NCBI GenBank assembly: GCA_900073065.1
Contig: FJOG01000074.1
Coordinates: 10,810 to 28,094 of the forward strand
Source: Phialocephala subalpina
Taxonomy: Eukaryota > Ascomycota > Leotiomycetes > Helotiales > Mollisiaceae
DNA length: 17,285 nt
Direction: 5' to 3'
Shown: one piece after another, positions 9,801 through 17,285 of the stretch
Numbering within the stretch: position 1 is the first letter of the stretch
Layout of the letters: each line of letters opens with the position of its first letter
Program-made: the position numbers and the translations under genes
Notes under the pieces: generated by a model
Database searches by the model: none
Told to the model about the DNA's origin: nothing
What the model saw: only the letters and a program-made list of their open reading frames with translations

Positions 9801-11011
9801 TTCTCTCGCAAGAATCGGCGGATTTCCTCGAGTTCTTCGATGGACTTCTTTTATAAGGGAGTATATCTAATCTCGCTCTCGGTATATCCTTTATCCAACT
9901 CAATCTTGTAATCGTACGAGCGATAAGGAAAAAGGACATTCGATTCGATCTTCGAAAAAGTGGGTGCATAATCCTTGTATACTCGAGGTAGTACTCGTTC
10001 TAACCACTCGATCTCGGACTCGTAAAATTGTTATTCGCCCGAGAGAGAAAAGATATCCTCGAAGCTCGCGATATACGCAGTATTCTCGTCTTAGCGGTCT
10101 TCGATTAATCGGTCTAATTTATCGAGAGTTACCGTAAAGAGCTCATTTTCCTTTTACCGCGCATTTAATTTGTATGTCTCCGCCGAGATGTAATTAATAT
10201 CGATCGATAGTTTCCATTTGTTCGAGCTTACGAGACTTTTCTTTTGTCGAGGTGGCGGGATATATAATTAAGTCTCTTTTCCTTGCAAAAAGATATTCAT
10301 CTTCTTATAGTTCGAATTTCGATCGGTCCGCCAGTTCTTCGATTATTAGAAGGGTTTAAAAATAGGTTTGCGAGAGGAACGGACTTTGGGAGGATCTTAT
10401 TGGTCCATTAAACGATCTCGCCGTTCGACGTCTTATTAATAGGCCAATTCGCGGTATCGAATAAGGCTATCTCGATTCGAGGCAATAATTTTCTACTAGT
10501 TGTGTTTAACCGGTATATTTTGCGGCTAAATTAATTGTCGAGTCTTATAACGCGGTAAGATATCTAATCTCTCGAAGAAGAGCCGTCTAAGGATTAGATC
10601 GTGTCCGCCGAGCTTAATAATAAGCATAAGAATGTTCTTAACTCCCCGCCCGTCGATATAAAAGTTGAGTTCGATGTATTCGGAGATTTCTTGAGTAATA
10701 TGGCCATCGAATCCTTTGATACGGATAAGACGTGGGAGTTTCTTCTTCGGAATACCCAAATGGGTATAATATAATTCAATAAAAGTAATATTAGCGAGAG
10801 AGAAAGCGCTAACTCTAGTATCGAGTAAAGAGATAGTGTTTATACTAATTTTATTGCGATTAACCGTACACGGGAAAGTAAAAGAATTACCGCCGATCAA
10901 TTGGCTCAAATCCACTTTGCTAATCTCGATATCAAATCGCCGCCCAAAAAAGGAGACTTTCTTTAGGTGTCCGCGTTTTCCGATTCGTCTTCTTTTTCCT
11001 CCTCGCCGAAA
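6893..11011 (-). pseudogene. Gypsy pol: protease, RT, RNase H, integrase, chromodomain
   Basis: The replication polyprotein reads in one continuous phase of 1373 codons, broken only by in-frame stops. Protease: the catalytic box at about 10814-10831 is LLDTRV, where DTG has become DTR; ILRRLFFERLDILPR follows. RT (about 9950-9240): FVKKTNKSLRFCIDYRKLNN and the active site at 9404-9415, now YFNN instead of YxDD. RNase H: IDAS with Asp at 8966-8968 and DKEIL at about 8839. Integrase: the HHCC finger has lost both Cys (YHIYKR), and the DDE triad reads Asp 8042-8044, Asn 7862-7864, Glu 7754-7756. The last two are 35 residues apart, as in functional integrases. Chromodomain (about 7160-6990): EYEVKEI...LQYKVK, with two aromatic positions now stops (7085-7087, 7058-7060). 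It lies in the -1 frame relative to gag and overlaps it by 49 nt, suggesting programmed frameshifting or a similar mechanism. It ends at TGA 6893-6895. Confidence 0.93.
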
Positions 11012-12486
11012 TTAATAAGGCTATCCTCCTCCTTTGCTTCTTCCTTATGTCCTCTGTGCATGGCTACCATAGCAATCTAAGCCGCATTTATAGGCGTATA
11101 ATACGGGCATTAAGCAATCAAATGGCCGATACCGTGGCAATGATAGTACTCGCGGGTCTCGCCGTTATTCTTCTTTGGGAGGCGGTTTTTCTCGGAGGTC
11201 TTCGGATCGTAAAAGGCTTTAAAAGGATTCGGGTTGATAAGAGCTCCCGAGGAGCGGTTTGATCGGGCATTCGGAGAGTTATTCTTAAGGTAAGCGCCCG
11301 ATCCCGAGTTATAATTGTAAGTTGGCGGAGAAGGAAAGACCGGCTTCTTGTTTGTGACTTTCGTAGCGGCCATCTTCGCACTTAGTTTAAAGATATGGGT
11401 CATTCTTTGATCGAGGGTATTAAAGTAAATAGAGAGCTCCGTATAAGTCTTATGGGTACCTTTGACGGAGAATATAGCTCGTTGGAGGGAGAGAGTAATC
11501 TTGCGTTGCAAAGCACTAATATACTCGGACTCGGCAATCTCTGCGGTACCGGCTACCTTTAAAAATCGAGTATAAAACTCCGCAAAGCTCTCCGAGTATT
11601 TTATAGCTAGCGTAAACTACTCGTCCTTCGCGTTCTCCACTTTGTTTAGATCCTCGTAAATATCCGCAAAGTATTAGATCATTTCTTCCGCCGAAGTAAA
11701 ATCGGTTGGCTTTTGGTTAAAATAGCGGGAATCGAGGTATTATTAGGCATCTCCTTTAGTCCGATTAAAGACATAACCCATTCGAGCTAACTCCGATTCG
11801 AAATAGTCCGCATTAATTAAGAGCTTAGTCCTAATTTGCTTATTCTAAGACTCGAAAGTAATTCCGACTCTATTCTTAGCGTTATCCTTAAATATCGGCG
11901 GATCAGGGTGCTTTATAGACTTCTTATTTCGATGAGAGAAGGCAAACCCGGCCGATCCAAGTCGTGAAAGCTCTTGCGAAGGCGAGCGAAATAATCGGAT
12001 ATAAAGGGGAAGAGGTGTTTAAAGATCGGGAGGCGAGGCTTAAAAAGAAGCATTCTTCTCGGCCATGAGAGTTCGTACTTGTTTCTCTAGATCCTCGACT
12101 TATTGATCCTTAAGCTCTATCTCTTGCTTGATTACCGTGAGCTTTCCTTAGTATTTAGTAAGCTTCTCGCGGCAAATATCGCGTTCGAGGCTTATTAAAA
12201 TCACCATTTAATAAGTGCGTTCGACGTTATTCTCGTATAAATCTCAGAACTTCTCGAAAGTAATAATCTTGCAGCCTAAGTTCTCCCTTTGGCTATCGAG
12301 GCTATTTATATCTCCGAGGTCGTTTTCCAATTAGTCGAGAGGTTTATTAGGAAGGACGGAGAGTCGATACGTACGCGCAATAGGAGCGGGCTAATCGAGA
12401 AGGTCTTAGAGGTCGGCCGAAATTAGGGCTTTCGATGGTACTTGCGCATTCTTCTCCGCGGCGCGTTGAATTGCGTCCTTCGCCAT
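10963..12486 (-). pseudogene. Gypsy gag: capsid with CCHC zinc knuckle
   Basis: Structural protein of the element, 507 codons from ATG (12486-12484) to TAA (10965-10963), in one phase with about 16 internal stops and no indels. The order is: a short N-terminal region, a coiled-coil-like charged stretch (about residues 90-145), a central capsid region of the gypsy gag type (about 200-340), a basic Pro/Asn/Ser-rich linker, and a zinc knuckle at 11107-11148 (about residues 447-460). In the knuckle the first Cys is now Tyr and a stop sits before the last Cys; the spacing C-X2-C-X4-H-X4-C is intact. An acidic tail (GEEEKEDES) follows. The chosen ATG is the first in frame after a 351-nt leader. A Met codon at about 11509 opens the longest stop-free piece but is internal. 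Confidence 0.9.
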
Positions 12487-12825
12487 ATTTAAAGAGGTAT
12501 AGTAATCGTAGTAGTCGTGAGAGGTATTATAGTATAAAGAAGTTATTTTACGGGTATACGCACCTTGCGACTTATTTAGGGGGGTGTTTTCCGTGGGAGG
12601 GAGTCTGCACTCTAACGTAGCGCCTACGCAATTATGTCCGTGTAGTCTCTAGTACTACTTCAAAGGATTAAGTCTCGATACTCGGGGTTAACTCGCAAGT
12701 CGAGGATCTTTCTTAATTTCTGTCCGCGCGGGTTAAAATCGAGTTTAAAGTCGAAATCGATTTGCGCGAAAAGTTAAAAAAGAATGTAATATTATTGAAT
12801 TGCTCCGCAGCAACGAAGTAAGTAG
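12487..12825 (-). other. Gypsy 5' leader (untranslated)
   Basis: The stretch between the primer-binding site and the gag ATG contains no coding motif. Near its 5' end is a hairpin TTGCT-CCGC-AGCAA (12800-12813), conserved in the second element at 9-22. It may help the self-priming fold. Open frames on the plus strand here are antisense by-products. Confidence 0.6.
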
Positions 12826-12837
12826 AGTTTAGTTTAA
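12826..12837 (-). other. Self-primer binding site
   Basis: Immediately inside the 5' LTR the minus strand reads TTAAACTAAACT. The 10 nt AAACTAAACT (12835-12826) are perfectly complementary to AGTTTAGTTT within the LTR (minus strand, 12908-12899). A tRNA-primed element would instead show a match to a tRNA 3' end beginning TGG, and none is seen. This matches the self-primed mechanism known from Tf1 of fission yeast and the related sushi group. Confidence 0.7.
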
Positions 12838-13030
12838 TGTCACGAATCCAAAGTCCTAAGCGTAAGAGTATTACTAAAAGGCTAGTTCTATTAAGACCAA
12901 ACTAAACTAGGGGAAGAAAAGGGAGCTCGAGGGCAAGCCCTCGATAATATCTAACTATTCTGCCGCGCCACACCGCCTACGCTAGCACGTGATCACGTGG
13001 TTAGTCTCGAGCCGAGACTAAGCCGTGACA
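12838..13030 (-). repeat. 5' LTR of the gypsy element (193 bp)
   Basis: Ends are TGTCACG and CCGTGACA. It carries the perfect palindrome CACGTGATCACGTG (12986-12999), a hairpin CGAGGGC-AA-GCCCTCG (12928-12943) and an inverted GTCTCG/CGAGAC pair near the outer end. Inferred layout on the minus strand: U3 from 13030 to about 12910, then R-U5 of about 72 nt. Confidence 0.95.
12909..12951 (-). promoter_or_regulatory. Putative core promoter and RNA start in the 5' LTR
   Basis: On the minus strand a TATA-like GATATTATC (centre near 12947) is followed by a pyrimidine tract (CTCCCTTTTCTTCCCC) and then by TAGTTTAGTTT at 12909. Pyrimidine tracts just before the start site are common in fungal promoters. 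The spacing from TATA-like box to AGTTTAGTTT is about 38 nt, the same as in the diverged LTR at 47-228. Start of transcription at AGTTTAGTTT would put the primer sequence at the RNA 5' end, as self-priming requires. The exact start is inferred. Confidence 0.45.
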
Positions 13031-13035
13031 TTATC
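13031..13035. repeat. Target site duplication, right copy (TTATC)
   Basis: Perfect match to 6578-6582, directly after the right LTR end CCGTGACA. Confidence 0.9.
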
Positions 13036-15380
13036 CAATCTTTATAACGAAACTAAAACTATAATAAAAATAGAATTAGAAAAATAAGAAAAATAAATCC
13101 TTTATTTCGCGAAAAATTATTCGATATAAATATTTACTGATTATATTTCAATAAATTCTGCGATTTCACTATTAAGTAATTAAAAAAGTAAAACTTAAAC
13201 TCGCTTCTCATTAGAATAATGCAAAACTTATACGCGGCCCTCAAAATATACGAACTTAATTATTTTAAAACATATTTCTTTTAACGAGTAAAGTACTCGC
13301 GAATCAAAAAAAAGTCTTCTATTATTACGCGTTAAAAAATCCTTAGTATAATATACGTACGATTAACAAAAGAATATATGAAAGAGAGTATCTTATATAA
13401 TATGCGTAACGTACTTTGTTTATCTTTATCTTCTTAAGTTATTATACTTATTCCGCGATAATAAATCCCGTAAATTCTAACGTTTATATTTAGTTTCGAC
13501 GACTCGAAAAAGGAAAAGTCGAGGCTTTTTATTAAAGATTTCTATCGACTCCAAAATGCTTATTAAATGCGCGATATAAAAGTATTTGCTTATAAACGGC
13601 TAAAAGTCCAATTATCACTTTTTTTAACTTTTACTAATTATACTACCACTCGATTTAAAGCTCTCATTAAACTCCGATATAAAGACATTAAATTCTAACT
13701 ATTCCCACCTCGAGTTAAAAAGCGGCGGCTTATCGTTATTATAAAGCTCAATTTAAAGCGTATTAAAAAGTCTAATAGAAAGAGAAAAAAATAAGAAGAA
13801 TTATTCTCTATATTTAATATTTATTTCGTCGGCCGATTAATTTAAACTAAAAAAGTATTTACATTTTACGAAGTAAAAAATCTCGTATATTGCAAAGTTA
13901 CTTTTATATTGGCTTTAGCATTTGCCGATAGTACTTTTAAGAATAAACTTACTTCTTTAAGTAATATTTATAGTTTAATAGTTTTATTTGATACTAATCG
14001 CATTCGTCTTTAATAGAATGAGGATTAAGTATAAAAGCCTATTTTCCGGGACGTCGAGCATACTATTAATAGGATCCGTGTATTTAAAACTAAAGCTTTA
14101 AACTACTTAAAATACCGGCATTATTTTATTCGTCTCGATCGAACGAGTAAATTTGAGAAGAAATTTGAATTCTACGACTTGCGGCGAGTTTCAAAGAAAA
14201 AGTTAAAAAGTAGATTTTTAGTACTTTTTATCCCATCTTTTTATAGATTCTTTTAAGTTAACGTTAAATTTAATTAATACGTACTACCGTAGAAGTATTA
14301 ACTTTCGAAGAGTACCGGTAAATTATAAGCTATCGAAGAAATATTTATAAACGGTACTATATACTGTCGTTTATCGATCGAGATTATTAAGCGATATACT
14401 TTGACTTTATACGACGAGATAATTTTATTCGAGCGATCGATAAACTAATTTGCCATAAGAAAGCCCCGAAAGCTCTAATAGACGTACAAAAGTTTGAGAT
14501 TAGTCGATACTCCGAGCTCTTTAAGTTTATCGAAGAGCGTGCTCAATATGTCCGAGAGCTTAAGGATTACGGCTACTTCACTATTAAAGCGGCCAAGAAA
14601 ACGAAGTAATTCGAGAAATATAAAAACATATAAATCGATATTAATACTTTAAAACGCTATTTAAAGGATAATTAGCTCGAGAAGATTATCGCAAAGTTCT
14701 ATAAAACCGTTTATATTGCCGAAGTCGATCGATAATTGCGGGGCATCCGTCTAATCGATATAATCACCCCACCAACTTTTAAATATAAACTCGAGGAGCG
14801 AAGTAAAGTAGTCAAACTACTCTTTAAGCTACTTAATAGCCTAATTAAGGATCAAATTCTTAAAGTGCGGGTCGAGCTCGTTAATAATTTTATGCGACTC
14901 TATAAGAAGTAAAAAACCCCTTATTAGTATAAAGCGCTAAAGAAAAAAGGGCGTCCAAAGGTTTGTCGCGTGTATTCGAGTATAGATGCGAATGACGAGG
15001 AAAAGGAGGATATCTTTTAAAGGGAGACCGACGTAGAGTTTGATGTCGACTGGGAAATTAAGACATTAACGGACGAAGATTCGAATGCGGACTTTATAGC
15101 TCCTATAGAAGTCGAAGAGCGGCCTATAGCCTTTATATTATATTGTGCCTTTTGCAAATGGGTTAATAAAGAGGTAAGCCCCCGAAAACGGGACTATGTG
15201 TTTTCCCGTATTAATAGTTTTAATCGCTATATCCGGGTTTAGTATTTTTGTTCTCGGGCTACCGGCGAAGGCTTTGACTGTTTATATTAAGGGTACTCGG
15301 CCTTTATAAGGAGTACTCTACACTTCGTAACCCATACGAAATATTAGTATAGATTGAGTCTTTAATACCGTTATTAATAG
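13031..15380 (+). pseudogene. DUF3435 tyrosine-recombinase-like gene, main part (Starship-captain-related)
   Basis: DUF3435 proteins are fungal tyrosine recombinases; the best-known members are the captains that move Starship giant transposons. N-terminal helical part: SRIKKKSSII and YMKESILYNMRN (13351-13410 region). Catalytic part: a first Arg in TTTRFKALIKLRYKDIKF (Arg at 13651-13653), LALAFADSTF (13912-13941), YDLRR (14173-14187), SYRRN (14328-14342; the position of the usual His now Tyr) and KRYYI with the candidate nucleophile Tyr at 14355-14360, then DRDY-AIYFDFIRRDN. C-terminal part: ERSKVVKLLFKLLN, an acidic stretch, and two zinc fingers typical of the family. The first starts CAFC at 15144; the second starts at Cys 15279, with its next Cys now Tyr. 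Many TAA/TAG stops replace Gln. A frame change lies between 13085 and 13200 and another between 14190 and 14283. Stop is near 15378. The gene is clearly dead. Confidence 0.85.
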
Positions 15381-15478
15381 ATCATATGAATTGCAAGTTT
15401 CCTTAGTCCTAGACATTCTAAGAGTATAATAGCCGACTAGGCCCTCGATTTTGCCCCTAGTAACTATAGAGCCATATT

Positions 15479-16125
15479 ATACACGTTGTGAGAATACTAA
15501 GAAATTAAATTGTTTTTGCAATTACTCCCTTTTACGCTTCATCTTCTTTAATTATTCGCTATAGCTTGGTGCGAAACTCTCTAGATCTCGGGGAGTTAAT
15601 AAGGCTAAGCAATATAAAATGGATATACTAATATCGCTATACTTATTAATTTAAAGTTATCGCGAATATATTTTATAACCTTTTAAGAAATTTCTTAGAG
15701 TTAAACATATAACGTCTAAGTCAATACTCTAACGGTCTACGCTAAGTATATAATCTCTAAAGCTATTATTCCTTCAAATCGCCTTATTATCTCCTTTAGT
15801 AACATTAAAGTCTATTAACGTCCTAATCTCATGTTTTTAAGAGTTTATTCGTCGCAATCTTAAAATAGCGGAAAAAGAGACTTACGAGCTCTTCTTTTAT
15901 TAGCGGCCAATCCAATTCTTCTCTCGAGTTATACCCACAGTATTTGCCTCTCTTTCGGATAACTAAAAAGACATCCGCCCTAAAGAAGCGATAAAAATCG
16001 TTTATTTTACTAATAAAATTGATTTTCCTTCGTCGGAAGTTTTCTTAAATATTCTTTTTAGTTTTTCTATTTTGCAATTACTTAAATATGTTTACTCTAA
16101 AGATCAAATCCTCGCAGTTTAAGAA
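15479..16125 (-). pseudogene. MADS-box-like transcription factor relic with Gln-rich tail
   Basis: MADS proteins bind CArG-type DNA as dimers in the nucleus. On the minus strand one phase (starts at 0 mod 3) reads through about 215 codons with only stops of the Gln/Trp type. At 16038-15925 it gives FRRRKINFISKINDF, then a short hydrophobic stretch with ADVFLVIRKRGKY and YNS. This matches the spacing of the MADS fold: a basic F-x-R-R-K start, a KxxxF/L helix, an A-D-V strand, an R-G-K turn and Y-x-S. It continues EELDWP, common after the domain in fungal MADS-like proteins. The following region would be Gln-rich and charged (LKE, RRPLEY, RRYMF) and might be a coiled coil. It is convergent with the DUF3435 gene, about 100 bp apart. 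There is no ATG at the expected start, so the 5' end is lost or lies in another exon. Recognition is by eye, so the family call is moderate. Confidence 0.55.
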
Positions 16126-16242
16126 CTTGATTGGACTTAAATAAGTCATATATAAAATTGAATAAATTTAATTGGATATACAATATTTTATACGCACAAA
16201 ATTGGAATTTAGCCGGAAACGAAACGGCTAATTACACCGAAC

Positions 16243-16290
16243 AGCCATTTCTTGGAGGAGCCATTTTTGGAGGCTGCCCATTTTTGAAGC
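16243..16290. repeat. Three imperfect tandem copies of AGCCATTTTTGGAGG
   Basis: AGCCATTTCTTGGAGG (16243-16258), AGCCATTTTTGGAGG (16259-16273) and a weaker CTGCCCATTTTTGAAGC (16274-16290) follow each other without gap. The middle copy is the exact inverted complement of CCTCCAAAAATGGC at 5645-5658. Confidence 0.5.
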
Positions 16291-17067
16291 CCAATCACTA
16301 CTACAACGACGGCAGAAGGGTAGCTTATCTTATCGACGCCTAAACCAGAGTTTAACGGCGCTTTACACCGGTTATTCGAAGGAGGCGTCTACTACTCTCG
16401 AAAGCTGATCCCGCGGACGGTTTATACGCAGTTTTCAACCCGAGTAGTGAGACTTACTCAATGCTCCAAAGTAATGCGGTAATCAAATGAGGCAAAATCG
16501 ATTTCGCTGTACAGTAATAAATTCAACTTCGTTTTAAATGACCGGAATAATATACTTGTATAGTAAAGTCGTTATTATTATATTTTATCTACTTTGACCT
16601 CTCCCTTAAATGGGATATGCAAGCTACATTCCTGGAGCTACTATTGCACTTCTAACCGACATCCCTACGAGGCGAAAGTCCCGTAATACAATTGAAAATC
16701 CGATTGAATCGCAAAATATCTCAATATATACAAATATAAGTCTCTTTAAAATACTCTAACCTTATATTTAGCCTTTTATGATGCTTATTTACGTGCTTCT
16801 TTCTAAAGAACTTACGTAAAGAATTAATAATTATGTCTTAACTTGTTATTTGTTTTGTAATTTGTTTTTTTACCCCCGTGTTTTGCCCACCTCTTAGTAG
16901 TGTTCTCGAAGCTCAATACTCTAGCCGTGTTAATTAAAAGTAGTTTAATCACCTTATAATGTTTCTTTTTTTTGGTCTACAAAGGAGTAGAGTTTAGTGT
17001 ACAAGAATCGCGCTGCCAGCGAACCTATGAAATGTCGCTCGGTTATATTTGCCTTTTCAAATTGGGA

Positions 17068-17125
17068 GCCTCAGGTTACAAGTGGCTGGTAGCGTCAGTG
17101 GCTCGTAAATATTATAACCTGAGGC
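17068..17125. repeat. Foldback repeat with 11-bp perfect arms
   Basis: GCCTCAGGTTA (17068-17078) and TAACCTGAGGC (17115-17125) are perfect inverted repeats. Allowing one C/T difference the arms extend to about 14 bp. The 36-nt loop contains AGTGGCT twice. TTCAA occurs close to both sides (17056-17060 and 17126-17130), though not symmetrically. It could be a tiny MITE remnant or an RNA hairpin. Confidence 0.5.
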
Positions 17126-17285
17126 TTCAAGGGACTTCCTCGATGTTGCACTATAAAACTGTATTTAGCAGTTATTTTTTATTAACTTCTATTATTTCTA
17201 TTGTTTCTACTTAAGTGCATTATTACATATCTAGATCTTCGTCAACTGATGCATTAATCTCTAACTCTGTCCGCCATCTAAGTAA

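Larger units (their letters stand above)
6583..13030 (-). mobile_element. Complete Ty3/gypsy chromovirus-type LTR retrotransposon, 6,448 bp, RIP-inactivated
   Basis: This is a full-length element on the minus strand: 5' LTR (12838-13030), self-priming binding site, leader, gag, pol, polypurine tract, 3' LTR (6583-6775), flanked by TTATC duplications. Pol order is protease, RT, RNase H, integrase with a C-terminal chromodomain. That order and the chromodomain place it in Ty3/gypsy, chromovirus branch; the primer arrangement suggests the Tf1/sushi-like self-priming group. Both reading frames are intact in phase but carry many stops of the C-to-T type. Several catalytic residues are also lost, so it cannot move on its own. 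It inserted into the DUF3435 gene, in the opposite orientation to it. Confidence 0.95.
16126..17285. other. Normal-composition flank without a recognisable gene
   Basis: From about 16131 CpA and TpG are frequent again and the sequence looks unmutated. Short open frames at 16131-16343 and 16972-17214 have no recognisable domain and look like chance. CT-rich and T-rich tracts (16855-16875, 16960-16976) could be promoter or terminator material of a gene beyond the edge, but nothing fixes this. Confidence 0.5.

Noticed and set aside
9751..9969. Alternative minus-strand frame at the RT start
   Set aside because: Out of phase with pol. The pol phase through the same bases gives the expected sequence before the RT.
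11047..11262. Plus-strand open frame over the end of gag
   Set aside because: Antisense to the gag zinc knuckle; no domain of its own.
11118..11381. Alternative minus-strand frame inside gag
   Set aside because: An Arg/Thr-rich shadow of gag; the true gag phase carries the zinc knuckle.
12435..12620. Plus-strand open frame over the gag start and leader
   Set aside because: Antisense to the gag N-terminus and leader; no recognisable protein.
12815..12837. tRNA-type primer binding site
   Set aside because: There is no TGG start and no tRNA-like match by eye; the match to the LTR itself explains the site better.
15560..16130. Plus-strand reading of the MADS relic region
   Set aside because: It has fairly few stops, but no motif. 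The minus strand gives a recognisable MADS-like pattern.
16131..16343. 70-codon open frame in the right flank
   Set aside because: No domain; part of it is just the tandem AGCCATTTTTGGAGG repeat translated.
16972..17214. 80-codon open frame in the right flank
   Set aside because: It runs through the foldback repeat and has no domain or supporting context.
1..17285. CRISPR arrays, tRNA or rRNA genes
   Set aside because: No regularly spaced repeats and no cloverleaf or rRNA words seen; the window is eukaryotic transposon DNA.

Overview
This window looks like an AT-rich, transposon-filled block from a filamentous ascomycete (Pezizomycotina). I infer this from the gene families present (a fungal DUF3435 tyrosine recombinase, a chromodomain Ty3/gypsy element, fungal Ty1/copia relics) and from the mutation pattern. 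C-to-T changes, largely in CpA on either strand, have turned Gln and Trp codons into stops, Cys and His into Tyr, and Asp into Asn. That is the signature of repeat-induced point mutation (RIP). I see no intact gene; the informative content is decayed genes and the structure of mobile elements.

Layout, left to right. 1-228: leader and 5' LTR of a Ty3/gypsy copy that runs off the left edge (minus strand). 229-1570: extremely AT-rich, unreadable. 1580-2385: ghost of a copia gag on the plus strand, with a zinc knuckle whose four ligands are all now Tyr. 2386-2517: a GC-richer copia-type LTR island. 2860-5100: ghost of a copia pol on the minus strand (integrase, reverse transcriptase, RNase H). 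5100-5500: more AT-rich debris. 5505-6379: pyrimidine-rich, only mildly mutated sequence. 6380-6582 and 13031-15380: two halves of one DUF3435 gene (the family that includes Starship captains). They are split by a complete 6,448-bp gypsy element at 6583-13030 with a perfect 5-bp target duplication. 15479-16125: a convergent minus-strand relic with a MADS-box-like domain and a Gln-rich tail. 16131-17285: normal-composition flank without a recognisable gene, holding a small foldback repeat.

The gypsy element is the best-preserved structure. It has 193-bp LTRs, a polypurine tract, a 507-codon gag and a 1373-codon pol in the -1 frame (protease, RT, RNase H, integrase, chromodomain). It carries only point mutations and no frameshifts. 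It has the hallmark of self-primed reverse transcription (Tf1/sushi type): 10 nt inside the LTR, at the predicted RNA 5' end, are perfectly complementary to the primer-binding site beside the 5' LTR. The same arrangement occurs in the diverged LTR at 47-228.

Relative history (inference): the copia copies are most decayed and probably oldest. The DUF3435/MADS segment came next or was exposed less. The gypsy element then inserted into the DUF3435 gene, and both were mutated moderately. The right flank was never affected.
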